In this document: positions 20,506 to 30,932 of the stretch, one piece after another
How the letters are laid out: the number at the start of each line of letters is the position of its first letter
How positions within the stretch are numbered: position 1 is the first letter of the stretch
Assembly (NCBI GenBank): GCA_036365145.1
Contig: JAEOAD010000055.1
Span: forward strand, 2,356,001-2,420,000
Direction of reading: 5' to 3'
Length of the DNA stretch: 64,000 nucleotides
Source of the DNA: Orientallactaga sibirica
Taxonomy: Eukaryota; Chordata; Mammalia; Rodentia; Dipodidae
Position numbers and translations under genes: made by a program
Notes under the pieces: model-generated
Seen by the model: only the letters and a program-made list of their open reading frames with translations
What the model was told of the DNA's origin: nothing
Databases searched by the model: none

Positions 20506-20674
20506 TTCCCAGTGTTTATAGAAGTTGTCACATTTGAGAATTGAGTGAAAATGTGGGCCTGCAAGGTTTTGTGTACTTCAATATCATTTGTTTCTTGTTT
20601 ACTAAAAGTGCCGATGCTTTCCGTGAGCTTCCTGTGAGTATCTCACTGCCACTTTCTCTCTTCCCCTTGACTAG
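20506..20674 (+). other. NEU3: end of NEU3 intron 2
   Basis: Ends CTTTCTCTCTTCCCCTTGACTAG; the acceptor AG is at 20673-20674 and follows a strong pyrimidine tract. Confidence 0.85.
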
Positions 20675-21688
20675 TGGGAACCCCTACAGCCTCTGACGAA
20701 AGCCACATTACCAGGGCATCGGACCATGAACCCCTGTCCTGTGTGGGAGCAGAAGACCGGCCGTGTGTATCTGTTCTTCATCTGTGTGCAGGGCCATGTT
20801 ACTGAGCGTCGACAGATTTGGTCAGGCAGGAATGCTGCCCGCCTCTGCTTCGTTTGCAGTCAGGATGCCGGATGCTCATGGAGTGATGTGAGGGACTTGA
20901 CCGAGGAGGTCATTGGCCCAGAAGTGAAGCACTGGGCCACATTTGCTGTGGGTCCGGGTCATGGTATCCAGCTGCAGTCTGGGAGGCTGGTCATCCCTGC
21001 ATATGCTTACTATTTCTCCCACCGGTTCCTTTGCTTTTCACTCCCTTGTACAGTCAAGCCTCATTCCCTGATGATCTACAGTGATGACTTAGGAGTTACA
21101 TGGCACCATGGCAGGCTCCTGAAGAATCTGGCAGCAGGGGAATGCCAGGTGGCAGAGGTGACCGGAAGGGCTGGTAACACTGCGCTCTACTGCAGTGCCC
21201 GGACGTCACACAGATACCGGGCAGAGGCTCTGAGCTCTGATTGTGGTGACTGCTTTCAGAAACAGACCCTGAACCGACAGCTCTGTGAGCCTCCCTGTGG
21301 CTGTCAAGGCAGTGTGGTGAGTTTCCGGCCCTTGGAGATGCAACACAGGCCCCAGGATCCTCGTGGTAAAGATGCTGACACCACTCAGCAGAGTGAGGAG
21401 AAAGCTAGCACAGCAGCAGGGACGTGGCTCTTGTACTCACACCCGACCAACAAGAGACGGAGAACTGACCTAGGCATCTACCACAACCAGAGCCCCTTGG
21501 AGACTGCCTTCTGGTCCCACCCCTGGATCTTGCACTGTGGACCCTGTGGCTACTCTGATCTGGCTACTGTGGAGGAGCAGGGCTTGTTCGGGTGTTTGTT
21601 TGAGTGTGGGCCCAAGCAGGGGTGTGAGCAGATTGCCTTCTGCCTGTTTTCAGACCAAGAGGTCCTGAACTGTGTGCAGGAGGACTGA
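20675..21688 (+). CDS. NEU3: NEU3 terminal coding exon 3 (sialidase-3), intact copy
   Basis: Encodes residues 93-429 of the ganglioside sialidase, which removes alpha-linked sialic acids mainly from gangliosides at the plasma membrane. Starts WEPLQPLTKATLPGHRT and ends NCVQED. Visible hallmarks are Asp boxes SQDAGCSW (154-161) and SDDLGVTW (228-235), a degenerate third one SSDCGDCF (279-286), E248 (human catalytic E225), R268 in YCSAR (human R245), an Arg before TDLGIY that fits the third triad Arg, and Y385 in CGYSD (human nucleophile Y370). Compared with human there is a short loop deletion in the variable segment around residues 315-335, and the protein stops about 14 residues early. The full-length frame and preserved residues indicate a functional enzyme. 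An identical-strand decayed copy follows at 25075. Confidence 0.95.
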   Translation, partial: WEPLQPLTKATLPGHRTMNPCPVWEQKTGRVYLFFICVQGHVTERRQIWSGRNAARLCFVCSQDAGCSWSDVRDLTEEVIGPEVKHWATFAVGPGHGIQLQSGRLVIPAYAYYFSHRFLCFSLPCTVKPHSLMIYSDDLGVTWHHGRLLKNLAAGECQVAEVTGRAGNTALYCSARTSHRYRAEALSSDCGDCFQKQTLNRQLCEPPCGCQGSVVSFRPLEMQHRPQDPRGKDADTTQQSEEKASTAAGTWLLYSHPTNKRRRTDLGIYHNQSPLETAFWSHPWILHCGPCGYSDLATVEEQGLFGCLFECGPKQGCEQIAFCLFSDQEVLNCVQED

Positions 21689-22261
21689 ACCAGCCTTGGT
21701 TGGAGCCCAAGCCGAATCAAGACTGATGGGCCAAGGACCCAGCTTTCCATAGGAGTGAGATGGCAGCTTTAACATCAGTGATGAGTTGCATCTTCAGTGT
21801 ACCAGGAGACGTCTGTCCAAGAGCTTGCCCATGCTGCTAGATATCTCCCCAGTTCATTTTCCTAAGACTGTCTGCGGGGGTCTAGTGACCCTTTCCTCTA
21901 CAGAGAAGGTTTTCACTCTTAGGAAGATCTCTGGGCCACCAAACTCTGAGGCCAGTTTGCTTGGACCCACTAGACTCACTGCTCATGATGGGCGCTTCCT
22001 CATCTAATAGCCTCGGGGCTGCCCTGTGCCAGTGCTGGTCTCTCAGCTGACACTAGATGGGGTTGCTTCTACATTAGGCTGTGCCCCCCCCCCCATTTGC
22101 CTGTTACTGTGACAAACTCTATCGTGGGAGATGTATTCTTTGTCCCTATTTGAGAAGGATAACTCTTAAACTGCCAGCTAAGTATTTTTGGTGCTGGGCA
22201 GTGACCAGCTCTCTGCAGCTAGGGGGCTAGGGTTACAGTTACATCTGGTTAGGAGAGAAGC

Positions 22262-22457
22262 TTTTGTAAAGAAAAAAATATTATTTTGACTTATTTATTT
22301 GAGAGAGAATTGGCACACCAGGGCCTCCAGCCACCACAGACAAACTCCAGAGTATGCACCACCTTGTGCATCTGGCTTACATGGGTCCGGGGGAATTGAA
22401 CCTAGATCGTTTGGCTTTGCAGGCAAGCACCTTAACCGCTAAGCCATCTCTCCAGCC
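22262..22457 (-). mobile_element. tRNA-derived SINE in NEU3 3' region
   Basis: Inverted copy flanked by AGGAGAGAAGC on both sides (target-site duplication). The same insertion sits in unit 2, so it predates the duplication. Confidence 0.92.
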
Positions 22458-23419
22458 CAGGAGAGAAGCAGTTAAGTTGGGAAAAGGCCTATGTGCTTAT
22501 TTCAGAACAAAGCACAGAGAAACAGGTTGAGGACAGACACAGAGCATCCGAGATGAGGATTAGAGAAAGTAGGGGATGACGGCCGAGACGAGAAAGAACA
22601 GCAGATGTGAGCCCCTGAATCTTTAGGAGGGGAGTGAGTGTGGCATAGGTTGGCAAGATGGTATACATGCATGATAGCTCTGAGAAGAAGAAATGACAAT
22701 GGTCTGAAGCCGTTTCCTGAAACTCAGGGAAGGAAAAGAGTCCTGCACAGGCCTGTGGCTCAGCCTGCAGAAGAAGCCCAAACCAACCCTGTACCTTTAA
22801 GCCGCCTTGGCTCATTCACGATTCTGGTTACCAACAAAGACAGCTGTGGCATTCCAGCTCTATTCTAGTCACCCAAGGCCTTCAGGGCCCTGGGACCTGC
22901 CCCACATATCCCACCACAAGAGTGCAGGACAGCATGGAGAGGCCTCCTTCCCCGTTCAGCCTGCTGGCCCTGCGCGCATGTTCCTTTGTGCTCCCCTCAG
23001 ACCCAGGCTGTTTGGTGCTCTATTTGGACTTGTGTTTCCTCCCAGGGAGCCACAGACTATCATGAGGCTGCAGGGTGAACGTGAGAGACACCGAGGTCAG
23101 CCTCAGGCTGTAGGGTTCGATCCCTTCGCCTCAGCCCTCATTTGGTGGTTCACTCTTTGCCAGTGGGCTGGTAGTTAGCTCATGGCATGATTCAGAGATG
23201 TCATTTCACTTGTCTCTACGCTGCCACAGTTCAGTCTGAGCCTCCCTTTGGTCCTTCCTACAGGCTGCTATACACTATTGTCTGTTGGGCCCTCCGGGCC
23301 TCAGTTAAGCAGGGACACCTCCCTTTTGTCCTTTTTACCTCGAGTCACAGTGACATCTGAAATACATGTTTTCCCGTCTATAGCCCTGCCACCCTGAACG
23401 TGCCCATGTCATCTGAAGT

Positions 23420-23540
23420 GTGCGTTCCTATCACATTCTAAATTCCTTGATGGTAAGGACTGGTTCCTCTGCGTCCTCTCCACCCAGCAAAGGGCCCCAA
23501 GCAGACGAGGCAGCAGAAAAGATGATGAATGAATCAAAGT
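23420..23540 (-). mobile_element. L2 3'-end fragment
   Basis: ATTCCTTGATGGTAAGGACT ... CACCCAGCAAAGGGCCCCAA ... GATGAATGAATC is the antisense L2 end pattern. Confidence 0.6.
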
Positions 23541-23927
23541 GAGCCTTCACTCAAGAAGTCGGGGAGCTCGGCCACGGCAAGGATGTTGCGAGAGCCACCA
23601 AACACTCACCCTAAGTGAGCGCTGTTGCCACTGGCCCATCGCCGGGCCAGTCACAGTGCTGCCTGGATACCTCAAGCCTGAAGCCAAGCTGGGATGCGTG
23701 GGGCTTTCCTCTCACTGGTGCTTCCCTCCTGTCCTTGATTGGATTTTCTGTAACTGCCACTCTTCCAGGACGCCAGGGGAGATGCCGAGCTCAGCGAGGC
23801 TGAGGGAGTCTTGCTCTGTGATGTGACTTCTTAGACACTGTGATCCCTTCCCTGTACCCTTCCCACTGTTCAAATGACAATGTGGGAAAGTGCAAAAGAA
23901 TGTTATGAAAGTTTACTCAAGGAAGCT

Positions 23928-24083
23928 GGGCGTGGTGGTGCACGCCTTTAATCCCAGCACTCAGGAGGCAGGGGGTAAGAGGATTGCCATGAGTTCAAGG
24001 CCACCCTGAGAATACAGAGTGAATTCCAGGTTAGCCTGGGCTAGAGTGAGACACTATTTCAAAAACTAAAAAGAAAAAAAAAA
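23928..24083 (+). mobile_element. B1 SINE at the end of duplication unit 1
   Basis: AGCTGGGCGTGGTGGTGCAC to an A tail. The target-site duplication AAGTTTACTCAAGG lies on both sides; the duplication junction falls at the end of its right copy. Confidence 0.92.
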
Positions 24084-24381
24084 GTTTACTCAAGGTAAGA
24101 TATCCCAGGATAGCCTGAGACAAAGAGAAATTTTGTAATATCCAGGAACTGTCTCTTGGCTTGTAGTTATCATTGCCCTATTGGCCCTGAAGTGCTTTCC
24201 GTTTTAATATTTTTTCTGTCTGGACAGTCACTGGAGCTGGAGGAAGGAATGGGGCCATCATCAGGAACTCATCCAACCAGTAAGGAACAGAATGAACCTA
24301 GGCATCTTTCCAAAGGAGGTGACATAGGAATTGGGTATTGGAGGATGATTTGGAAGTCCAAATAAAGCAAGGATGAGGATC

Positions 24382-24632
24382 CTTTTTTTTTTTTTTTTTT
24401 TCATTTTGGTTATTTGTATTTAGTTATTTGAGAGCAACAGACAGAGAGAGAAAGAGGCAGAGAGAGAGAGAGAATGGGCACATCAGGGTCTCCAAACACT
24501 GCAAATGAACTCCAGATGCATGTGCCACCTTGTGCATATGGCTTTTGTAGGTACTGGGGAATTGAGCCTCGAACCAGGGTCCTTAAGGCTTCACAGGCAA
24601 GCACTTTTAACTGCTAAGTCATCTCTCCAGCC
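24382..24632 (-). mobile_element. tRNA-derived SINE (unit 2 copy of 19987)
   Basis: Same insertion as in unit 1, with a longer T run and (AG)n. Its left duplication AAGGATGAGGATCC matches the right one better than in unit 1. Confidence 0.92.
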
Positions 24633-24661
24633 CAAGGATGAGGATTCTAAAGAGAGGAAAT

Positions 24662-24895
24662 GGGGCTGGAGAGATGGCTTAGCGGTTAAGGCGCCTGCTT
24701 CCTAAGCCTAAGAACGCTGGTTCCAATCTCCAGTGGTTCCAATCTCCAGTGGTTCCAATCTCCAGGTCCCACGTTTAGCCAAATGCAGTGACTCAAGGGC
24801 GCAATGCCGCATTTGACCACAAGGGGCCGCACATATCTGGATTTTGTTCGCAGCAGCTGAGAGGCTGCTGGCGCCCCATCTCTATCTGTCTCCTA
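24662..24895 (+). mobile_element. tRNA-derived SINE (unit 2 copy of 20255)
   Basis: Also has three tandem B-box units. It differs by the loss of one base in GGCGCCCCC. Confidence 0.92.
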
Positions 24896-25074
24896 GCCTT
24901 GTCTTTTCCCAGTGTTTATAGAAGTTGTCACATTTGAGAATTGAGTGAAAATGTGGGCCTGCAAGGTTTTGTGTACTTCAATATCATTTTGTTTCTTGTT
25001 TACTAAAAGTGCCGATGCTTTCCGTGAGCTTCCTGTGAGTATCTCACTGCCACTTTCTCTCTTCCCTTGACTAG

Positions 25075-26082
25075 TGGGAACCCCTACAGCCTCTGACGAA
25101 AGCCACATTACCAGGGCATCGGACCATGAACCCCTGTCCTGTGTGGGAGCAGAAGACCGGCGTGTGTATCTGTTCTTCATTTGTGTGCAGGGCCACGTTA
25201 CTGAGCGTCGACAGATTTGGTCAGGCAGGAATGCTGCCCGCCTCTGCTTCGCTTGCAGTCAGGATGCGGATGCTCATGGAGTAGCGTGAGGACTTGACCG
25301 AGGAGGTCATTGGCCCAGAAGTGAAGCACTGGGCCACATTTGCTGTGGGTCCGGTCATGGTATCCAGCTGCAGTCTGGGAGGCTGGTCATCCCTGCATAT
25401 GCTTACTATTTCTCCCACGGTTCCTTTGCTTTTCACTCCCTTGTACAGTCAAGCCTCATTCCCTGATGATCTACAGTGATGACTTAGGAGTTACATGGCA
25501 CCATGGCAGGCTCCTGAAGAATCTGGCAGCAGGGAATGCCAGGTGGCAGAGGTGACCGGAAGGGCTGGTAACACTGCGCTCTACTGCAGTGCCCGGACGT
25601 CACACAGATACCGGGCAGAGGCTCTGAGCTCTGATTGTGGTGACTGCTTTCAGAAACAGACCCTGAACCGACAGCTCTGTGAGCCTCCCTGTGGCTGTCA
25701 AGGCAGTGTGGTGAGTTTCCGGCCCTTGGAGATGCAACACAGGCCCCAGGATCCTCGTGGTAAAGATGCTGACACCGCTCAGCAGAGTGAGGAGAAAGCT
25801 AGCACAGCAGCAGGGACGTGGCTCTTGTACTCACACCCGACCAACAAGAGACGGAGAACTGACCTAGGCATCTACCACAACCAGAGCCCCTTGGAGACTG
25901 CCTTCTGGTCCCACCCCTGGATCTTGCACTGTGGACCCTGTGGCTACTCTGATCTGGCTACTGTGGAGGAGCAGGGCTTGTTCGGGTGTTTGTTTGAGTG
26001 TGGGCCCAAGCAGGGGTGTGAGCAGATTGCCTTCTGCCTGTTTTCAGACCAAGAGGTCCTGAACTGTGTGCAGGAGGACTGA
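25075..26082 (+). pseudogene. NEU3: duplicate NEU3 terminal exon, disrupted
   Basis: Near-identical to 20675-21688 but 6 bases shorter. Six one-base deletions are visible against the intact copy: CCGGCCG to CCGGCG (about 25160), GATGCCGG to GATGCGG (about 25267), one in the GTGATGTGAGGG segment (about 25282-25292), CCGGGTC to CCGGTC (about 25352), CACCGG to CACGG (about 25419), and AGGGGAA to AGGGAA (about 25534). The acceptor CTTGACTAG is preserved. If exon 2 spliced here, the frame would shift and meet TAG in ATGGAGTAGCG (about 25281), before the Asp boxes. The second half (from about 25540) is intact in frame, giving a 195-codon ORF at 25495-26082 that is only a remnant. Either genuine pseudogenisation or unpolished sequence. 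Confidence 0.88.
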
Positions 26083-26644
26083 ACCAGCCTTGGTTGGAGC
26101 CCAAGCCGAATCAAGACTGGTGGGCCAAGGACCCAGCTTTCCATAGGAGTGAGATGGCAGCTTTAACATCGGTGATGAGTTGCATCTTCAGTGTACCAGG
26201 AGACGTCTGTCCAAGAGCTTGCCCATGCTGCTAGATATCTCCCCAGTTCATTTTCCTAAGACTGTCTGCGGGGTCTAGTGACCCTTTCCTCTACAGAGAA
26301 GGTTTTCACTCTTAGGAAGATCTCTGGGCCACCAAACTCTGAGGCCAGTTTGCTTGGACCCACTAGACTCGCTGCTCATGATGGGCGCTTCCTCATCTAA
26401 CAGCCTCGGGGCTGCCCTGTGCCAGTGCTGGTCTCTCAGCTGACACTAGATGGGGTTGCTTCTACATTAGGCTGTGCCCCCCCCCCCATTTGCCTGTTAC
26501 TGTGACAAACTCTATCGTGGGAGATGTATTCTTTGTCCCTATTTGAGAAGGATAACTCTTAAACTGCCAGCTAAGTATTTTTGGTGCTGGGCAGTGACCA
26601 GCTCTCTGCTTGAGTGCAGCTCGGGGGCTAGGGTTACAGTTACA

Positions 26645-26858
26645 CCTGGTTAGGAGAGAAGCTTTTGTAAAGAAAAAAATATTATTTTGACTTATTTATT
26701 TGAGAGAGAATTGGCACACCAGGGCCTCCAGCCACCACAGACAAACTCCAGAGTATGCACCACCTTGTGCATCTGGCTTACATGGGTCCGGGGGAATTGA
26801 ACCTGGATCGTTTGGCTTTGCAGGCAAGCACCTTAACCGCTAAGCCATCTCTCCAGCC
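26645..26858 (-). mobile_element. tRNA-derived SINE (unit 2 copy of 22262)
   Basis: Same insertion and flanks as unit 1, with one transition in the body (CTGGATCG against CTAGATCG). Confidence 0.92.
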
Positions 26859-27814
26859 CAGGAGAGAAGCAGTTAAGTTGGGAAAAGGCCTATGTGCTTA
26901 TTTCAGAACAAAGCACAGAGAAACAGGTTGAGGACAGACACAGAGCATCCGAGATGAGGATTAGAGAAAGTAGGGGATGACGGCCGAGACGAGAAAGAAC
27001 AGCAGATGTGAGCCCCTGAATCTTTAGGAGGGGAGTGAGTGTGGCATAGGTTGGCAAGATGGTATACATGCATGATAGCTCTGAGAAGAAGAAATGACAA
27101 TGGTCTGAAGCCGTTTCCTGAAACTCAGGGAAGGAAAAGAGTCCTGCACAGGCCTGTGGCTCAGCCTGCAGAAGAAGCCCAAACCAACCCTGTACCTTTA
27201 AGCCGCCTTGGCTCATTCACGATTCTGGTTACCAACAAAGACAGCTGTGGCATTCCAGCTCTATTCTAGTCACCCAAGGCCTTCAGGGCCCTGGGACCTG
27301 CCCCACATATCCCACCACAAGAGTGCAGGACAGCATGGGAGAGGCCTCCTTCCCCGTTCAGCCTGCTGGCCCTGCGCATGTTCCTTTGTGCTCCCCTCAG
27401 ACCCAGGCTGTTTGGTGCTCTATTTGGACTTGTGTTTCCTCCCAGGGAGCCACAGACTATCATGAGGCTGCAGGGTGAACGTGAGAGACACCGAGGTCAG
27501 CCTCAGGCTGTAGGGTTCGATCCCTTCGCCTCAGCCCTCATTTGGTGGTTCACTCTTTGCCAGTGGGCTGGTAGTTAGCTCATGGCATGATTCAGAGATG
27601 TCATTTCACTTGTCTCTACGCTGCCACAGTTCAGTCTGAGCCACCCTTTGGTCCTTCCTACAGGCTGCTATACACTATTGTCTGTTGGGCCCTCCAGGCC
27701 TCAGTTAAGCAGGGACACCTCCCTTTTGTCCTTTTTACCTCGAGTCACAGTGACATCTGAAATACATGTTTTCCCGTCTATAGCCCTGCCACCTGAACGT
27801 GCCCATGTCATCTG

Positions 27815-27940
27815 AAGTGTGCGTTCCTATCACATTCTAAATTCCTTGATGGTAAGGACTGGTTCCTCTGCGTCCTCTCCACCCAGCAAAGGGCCCCAAG
27901 CAGACGAGGCAGCAGAAAAGATGATGAATGAATCAAAGTG
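27815..27940 (-). mobile_element. L2 3'-end fragment (unit 2 copy)
   Basis: Duplicate of the relic at 23420-23540. Confidence 0.6.
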
Positions 27941-28323
27941 AGCCTTCACTCAAGAAGTCGGGGAGCTCGGCCACGGCAAGGATGTTGTGAGAGCCACCAA
28001 ACACTCACCCTAAGTGAGCGCTGTTGCCACTGGCCCATCGCCGGGCCAGTCACAGTGCTGCCTGGATACCTCAAGCCTGAAGCCAAGCTGGGATGCGTGG
28101 GGCTTTCCTCTCACTGGTGCTTCCCTCCTGTCCTTGATTGGATTTTCTGTAACTGCCACTCTTCCAGGACGCCAGGGGAGATGCCGAGCTCAGCGAGGCT
28201 GAGGGAGTCTTGCTCTGTGATGTGAATTCTTAGACACTGTGATCCCTTCCCTGTACCCTTCCCACTGTTCAAATGACAATGTGGGAAAGTGCAAAAGAAT
28301 GTTATGAAAGTTTACTCAAGGAA

Positions 28324-28484
28324 GCTGGGCGTGGTGGTGCACGCCTTTAATCCCAGCACTCAGGAGGCAGGGGGTAAGAGGATTGCCATGAGTTCAAGGC
28401 CACCCTGAGAATACAGAGTGAATTCCACGTTAGCCTGGGCTAGAGTGAGACACTATTTCGAAAAACTAAAAAAGAAAAAAAAAA
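28324..28484 (+). mobile_element. B1 SINE (unit 2 copy)
   Basis: Duplicate of 23928-24083 with the same target-site duplication. The A tail is slightly longer. Confidence 0.92.
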
Positions 28485-28514
28485 GTTTACTCAAGGAAAA
28501 GTTCTTTGGAAAAG

Positions 28515-28520
28515 AATAAA
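28515..28520 (+). promoter_or_regulatory. candidate poly(A) signal AATAAA
   Basis: The first clear AATAAA after the NEU3 stop, 18 bases beyond the duplicated block, so it exists only once. It could be the ancestral NEU3 3' end signal; this is inference. Confidence 0.35.
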
Positions 28521-28554
28521 TTGCCTCAAATTTCATTTTTTTTTTTTTGGTTTT

Positions 28555-28770
28555 TCTTTTTTAAAAAATATTTTATTTATTTATTCATTTGAGAGAGATA
28601 GAAAGAGGCAGATAGAGAGAATGGGCACACCAGGGCCTCTAGCAGCTGCAAACAAACTCCAAACACATGTGCCCCCTTGTGCATCTGGCTTATGTGGGTC
28701 ACGGGAATCGAAACTGGGTCCTTAGGCTTCTCAGACAAATATCTTATGTGCTAAGCCATTTCCCCACCCC
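28555..28770 (-). mobile_element. tRNA-derived SINE
   Basis: Inverted, ending GCTAAGCCATTTCCCCACCC. Body diverged (AGCAGCTGCAAACAAACTCC). Confidence 0.88.
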
Positions 28771-28771
28771 T

Positions 28772-28925
28772 GTTTTTTTGTTTTTGATTTTTTTTTTTTT
28801 TTGAGGTAGGGTCTCACTGTAGCTCAGGCTGACCTGGAATTCACTCTGTAGTATCAGGGTGGCCTTGAACCCATGGTGATCCTCCCGAGTGCTGGGATTA
28901 AAGGCGTGTGCCACCATGCCCGGCT
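28772..28925 (-). mobile_element. B1 SINE
   Basis: Poly-T, GAGGTAGGGTCTCACTGTAG to GTGTGCCACCATGCCCGGC, with an internal deletion of the CTACCTCTGCCT segment. Confidence 0.88.
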
Positions 28926-29039
28926 AAATTTCAGTTTTTGAAAGAATGTTTACTCTGTGCTATTTATATGTTGGAGGTGTGGGCTTGAGAAGAATACTCC
29001 AATCTTTATAAACCTTAGTAGCTCAGTTTATTTAACTCA

Positions 29040-29245
29040 CTTAAAAAAATATTTATTTGCAAGCAGAGAGCAAGAGAAAGACAGAGAGACTGGGTGCACC
29101 AGATTTTCTAGCCAATGCAAACAAACTCCAGATGCATGCGTGTACCACCTTGTGCATCTGGCTTTACATGGGTCCTGGGGAATTGAACCAGAGTCATTCG
29201 GCTTTGCAGGCAAGCACCTTAACTGCTGAGTGGATTACTCAGCCC
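29040..29245 (-). mobile_element. tRNA-derived SINE
   Basis: Inverted copy flanked by TTAACTCACTT on both sides (29033 and 29247). Confidence 0.9.
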
Positions 29246-30779
29246 TTAACTCACTTTTTGAAAAAGTTTGGGTACAAAGTAGGTGTTGGGTTGATAATCA
29301 TTTGTTTCCTTATCAAAAAAGTCCACTAGTCACCAGATTAAGATCTTTATTCATCTTTCTTGGTTCTAAGTAATAACCAACTTTATGATATAGAGATGTG
29401 TTCTAATACTGGGAGTCCCATAATGCATCTCAGAAAATGACTCAACCACTTAAAATAGTTTTGCAATAATTATTCACATAATCATTTAAAGCAAGATACT
29501 TAACAATCTAACAAAGATGCGAAAATAGAAGAATTCGTTTAAGTCACCCAACATTTTATGAAAACATCTTAAATGTTTAAACAATAAAAAATTTGATAAG
29601 CTGCCTTAAACACAAATACCTGTTTCAGGTTTACTAGACCTGATCCCTTTGAATATTTCAAGATGAATTGTGACTGATCCAATTAAAAACACTGTCATAA
29701 CAACATGCGCCTTGTGTTTAATTTTGTTACTTTTGCTTGCTAGGAGTTGTAATTTTTCAATCTTTCTAGGATTTTGGTAACTTTATTATATGCTTCCCCC
29801 CACTTTTCCCAAGGAATGTTGCAGTAGCAGCCCCAGTACTCAAAGAGTCCCACCTTAGATAGGCTCTCTGTCCACTAAAAGCATTAAACCTGGAAAGCTG
29901 GTGGCCTGGAACCACAGAACAACATCCTTGGCCAGTGGAGAATGGCTTCATGGAGGAGAAACCGGAAAGAAGAGCCAATCAGGAAGCGTCCTGATGCTGC
30001 CTATGAGGCCTGTGCCTACCGTGGGAACCACTGGCCTTCTAGATCTTTATTTATTCCTTAAGCTATTTTGAGTTAGATGTATATAGCATGCAACCAGAAG
30101 AATTAAAATACACATCCTTAAAGAAGATTTGGTTAATTGTTGCCATATCCTGTTAGTACCTGGAGCTGAAATCAAAGCCAGGAGAAATGAACTTTCAATA
30201 CAGTCTCCTCAGTTTGTTTACCAAGAGGAACTCTAGATAAAATTCGGAACTTACTAGGAGTGGTGGTGGTGGTGTTTGTATGAGAGCTTTGCTGTGATCC
30301 GGATGAATAACTACTGGTCCTCTGGGAACCAGTTTATTCAGCTACAGCCTGAGCACGTCCTTAACCTGCCACCTCAAGGGAGGGTTAAGGAAAGGTTGCA
30401 TGGATCTGACAGATGCAGGAATCCTCAAAAGGGACTGACGGTGTAAAAAGAAAGAGCATCAGTCACCTTCATCCTACCTTTTGTCTTCTTCATCCTCACC
30501 ACTGGCAATATTTCGTGGCTGGACGCTGAGAGTGAGGTGATGGGGAAGGAAGGGCTCACCGAGGAGGGCACGCCAAGGTGCATAGCCATCTCCTGCGCAG
30601 ACTGCAGGCCTGGTGATCTTGCCCAGACTTCTGACTTTACGCCAGTCCTTTTACTCCCTCTAAGGGGATGGCCTAGCTTCGGTATGGAAGAGGCCACAGT
30701 GTTACCTGTCTCCTGGGCTCATCACAAGCCCAGCTCATCGCAGTATAAGAAAGACGGGAATAATGGGAAAAACATTTAT
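29246..30779. other. unique intergenic sequence
   Basis: AT-rich to about 29760, then mixed. No ORF longer than about 114 codons and no recognisable protein. An AATAAA lies at about 29584. Nothing else is supported. Confidence 0.4.
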
Positions 30780-30890
30780 AAAGTACCCACTGTGTGCTTT
30801 GAGTGCTCTGCTTTAGAGACAGGAAGCCAGATTCAACAGGGTACACACCATGTGTCCCAATGCCACACAATCAGTAAGTGATGACAGATC
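30780..30890 (-). mobile_element. MIR fragment
   Basis: AAGTACCCACTGTGTGCTTT at the start and CACACAATCAGTAAGTGATG at the end fit an inverted MIR. Confidence 0.6.
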
Positions 30891-30932
30891 TGATTGCAAA
30901 CCCAATTTGTCATCTAGAGAAGAGACAGGAGA

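Larger units (their letters stand above)
19700..24095. repeat. 4.4 kb direct tandem duplication, unit 1
   Basis: The sequence from TAAGATATCCCAGGATAGCC to the GTTTACTCAAGG next to a B1 A tail is repeated immediately in the same orientation at 24096-28496 (offset about 4396). It carries the end of NEU3 intron 2, terminal exon and downstream DNA. By eye the units differ at about twenty substitutions, mostly transitions, plus small indels. Unit 1 has the intact exon. Confidence 0.95.
21689..24095 (+). other. NEU3: NEU3 3' UTR / downstream region, unit 1
   Basis: No coding frame. It contains one SINE, an L2 relic and a B1. No canonical AATAAA was spotted between the stop and the end of the unit, so the transcript end is not obvious here; the first clear one is at 28515, beyond unit 2. 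Confidence 0.5.
24096..28496. repeat. 4.4 kb direct tandem duplication, unit 2
   Basis: Second copy of 19700-24095. Besides substitutions it has an 8-base extra segment (TTGAGTGC, about 26609) and several one-base losses, of which six hit the NEU3 exon. The right boundary is GTTTACTCAAGG followed by unique AAAAGTTCTTTGG. Confidence 0.95.

Noticed and set aside
25495..26082. A 195-codon ORF as an independent gene
   Set aside because: It is the intact second half of the duplicated NEU3 exon, read from an out-of-frame ATG. It lacks the first part of the sialidase domain and has no promoter or acceptor of its own.
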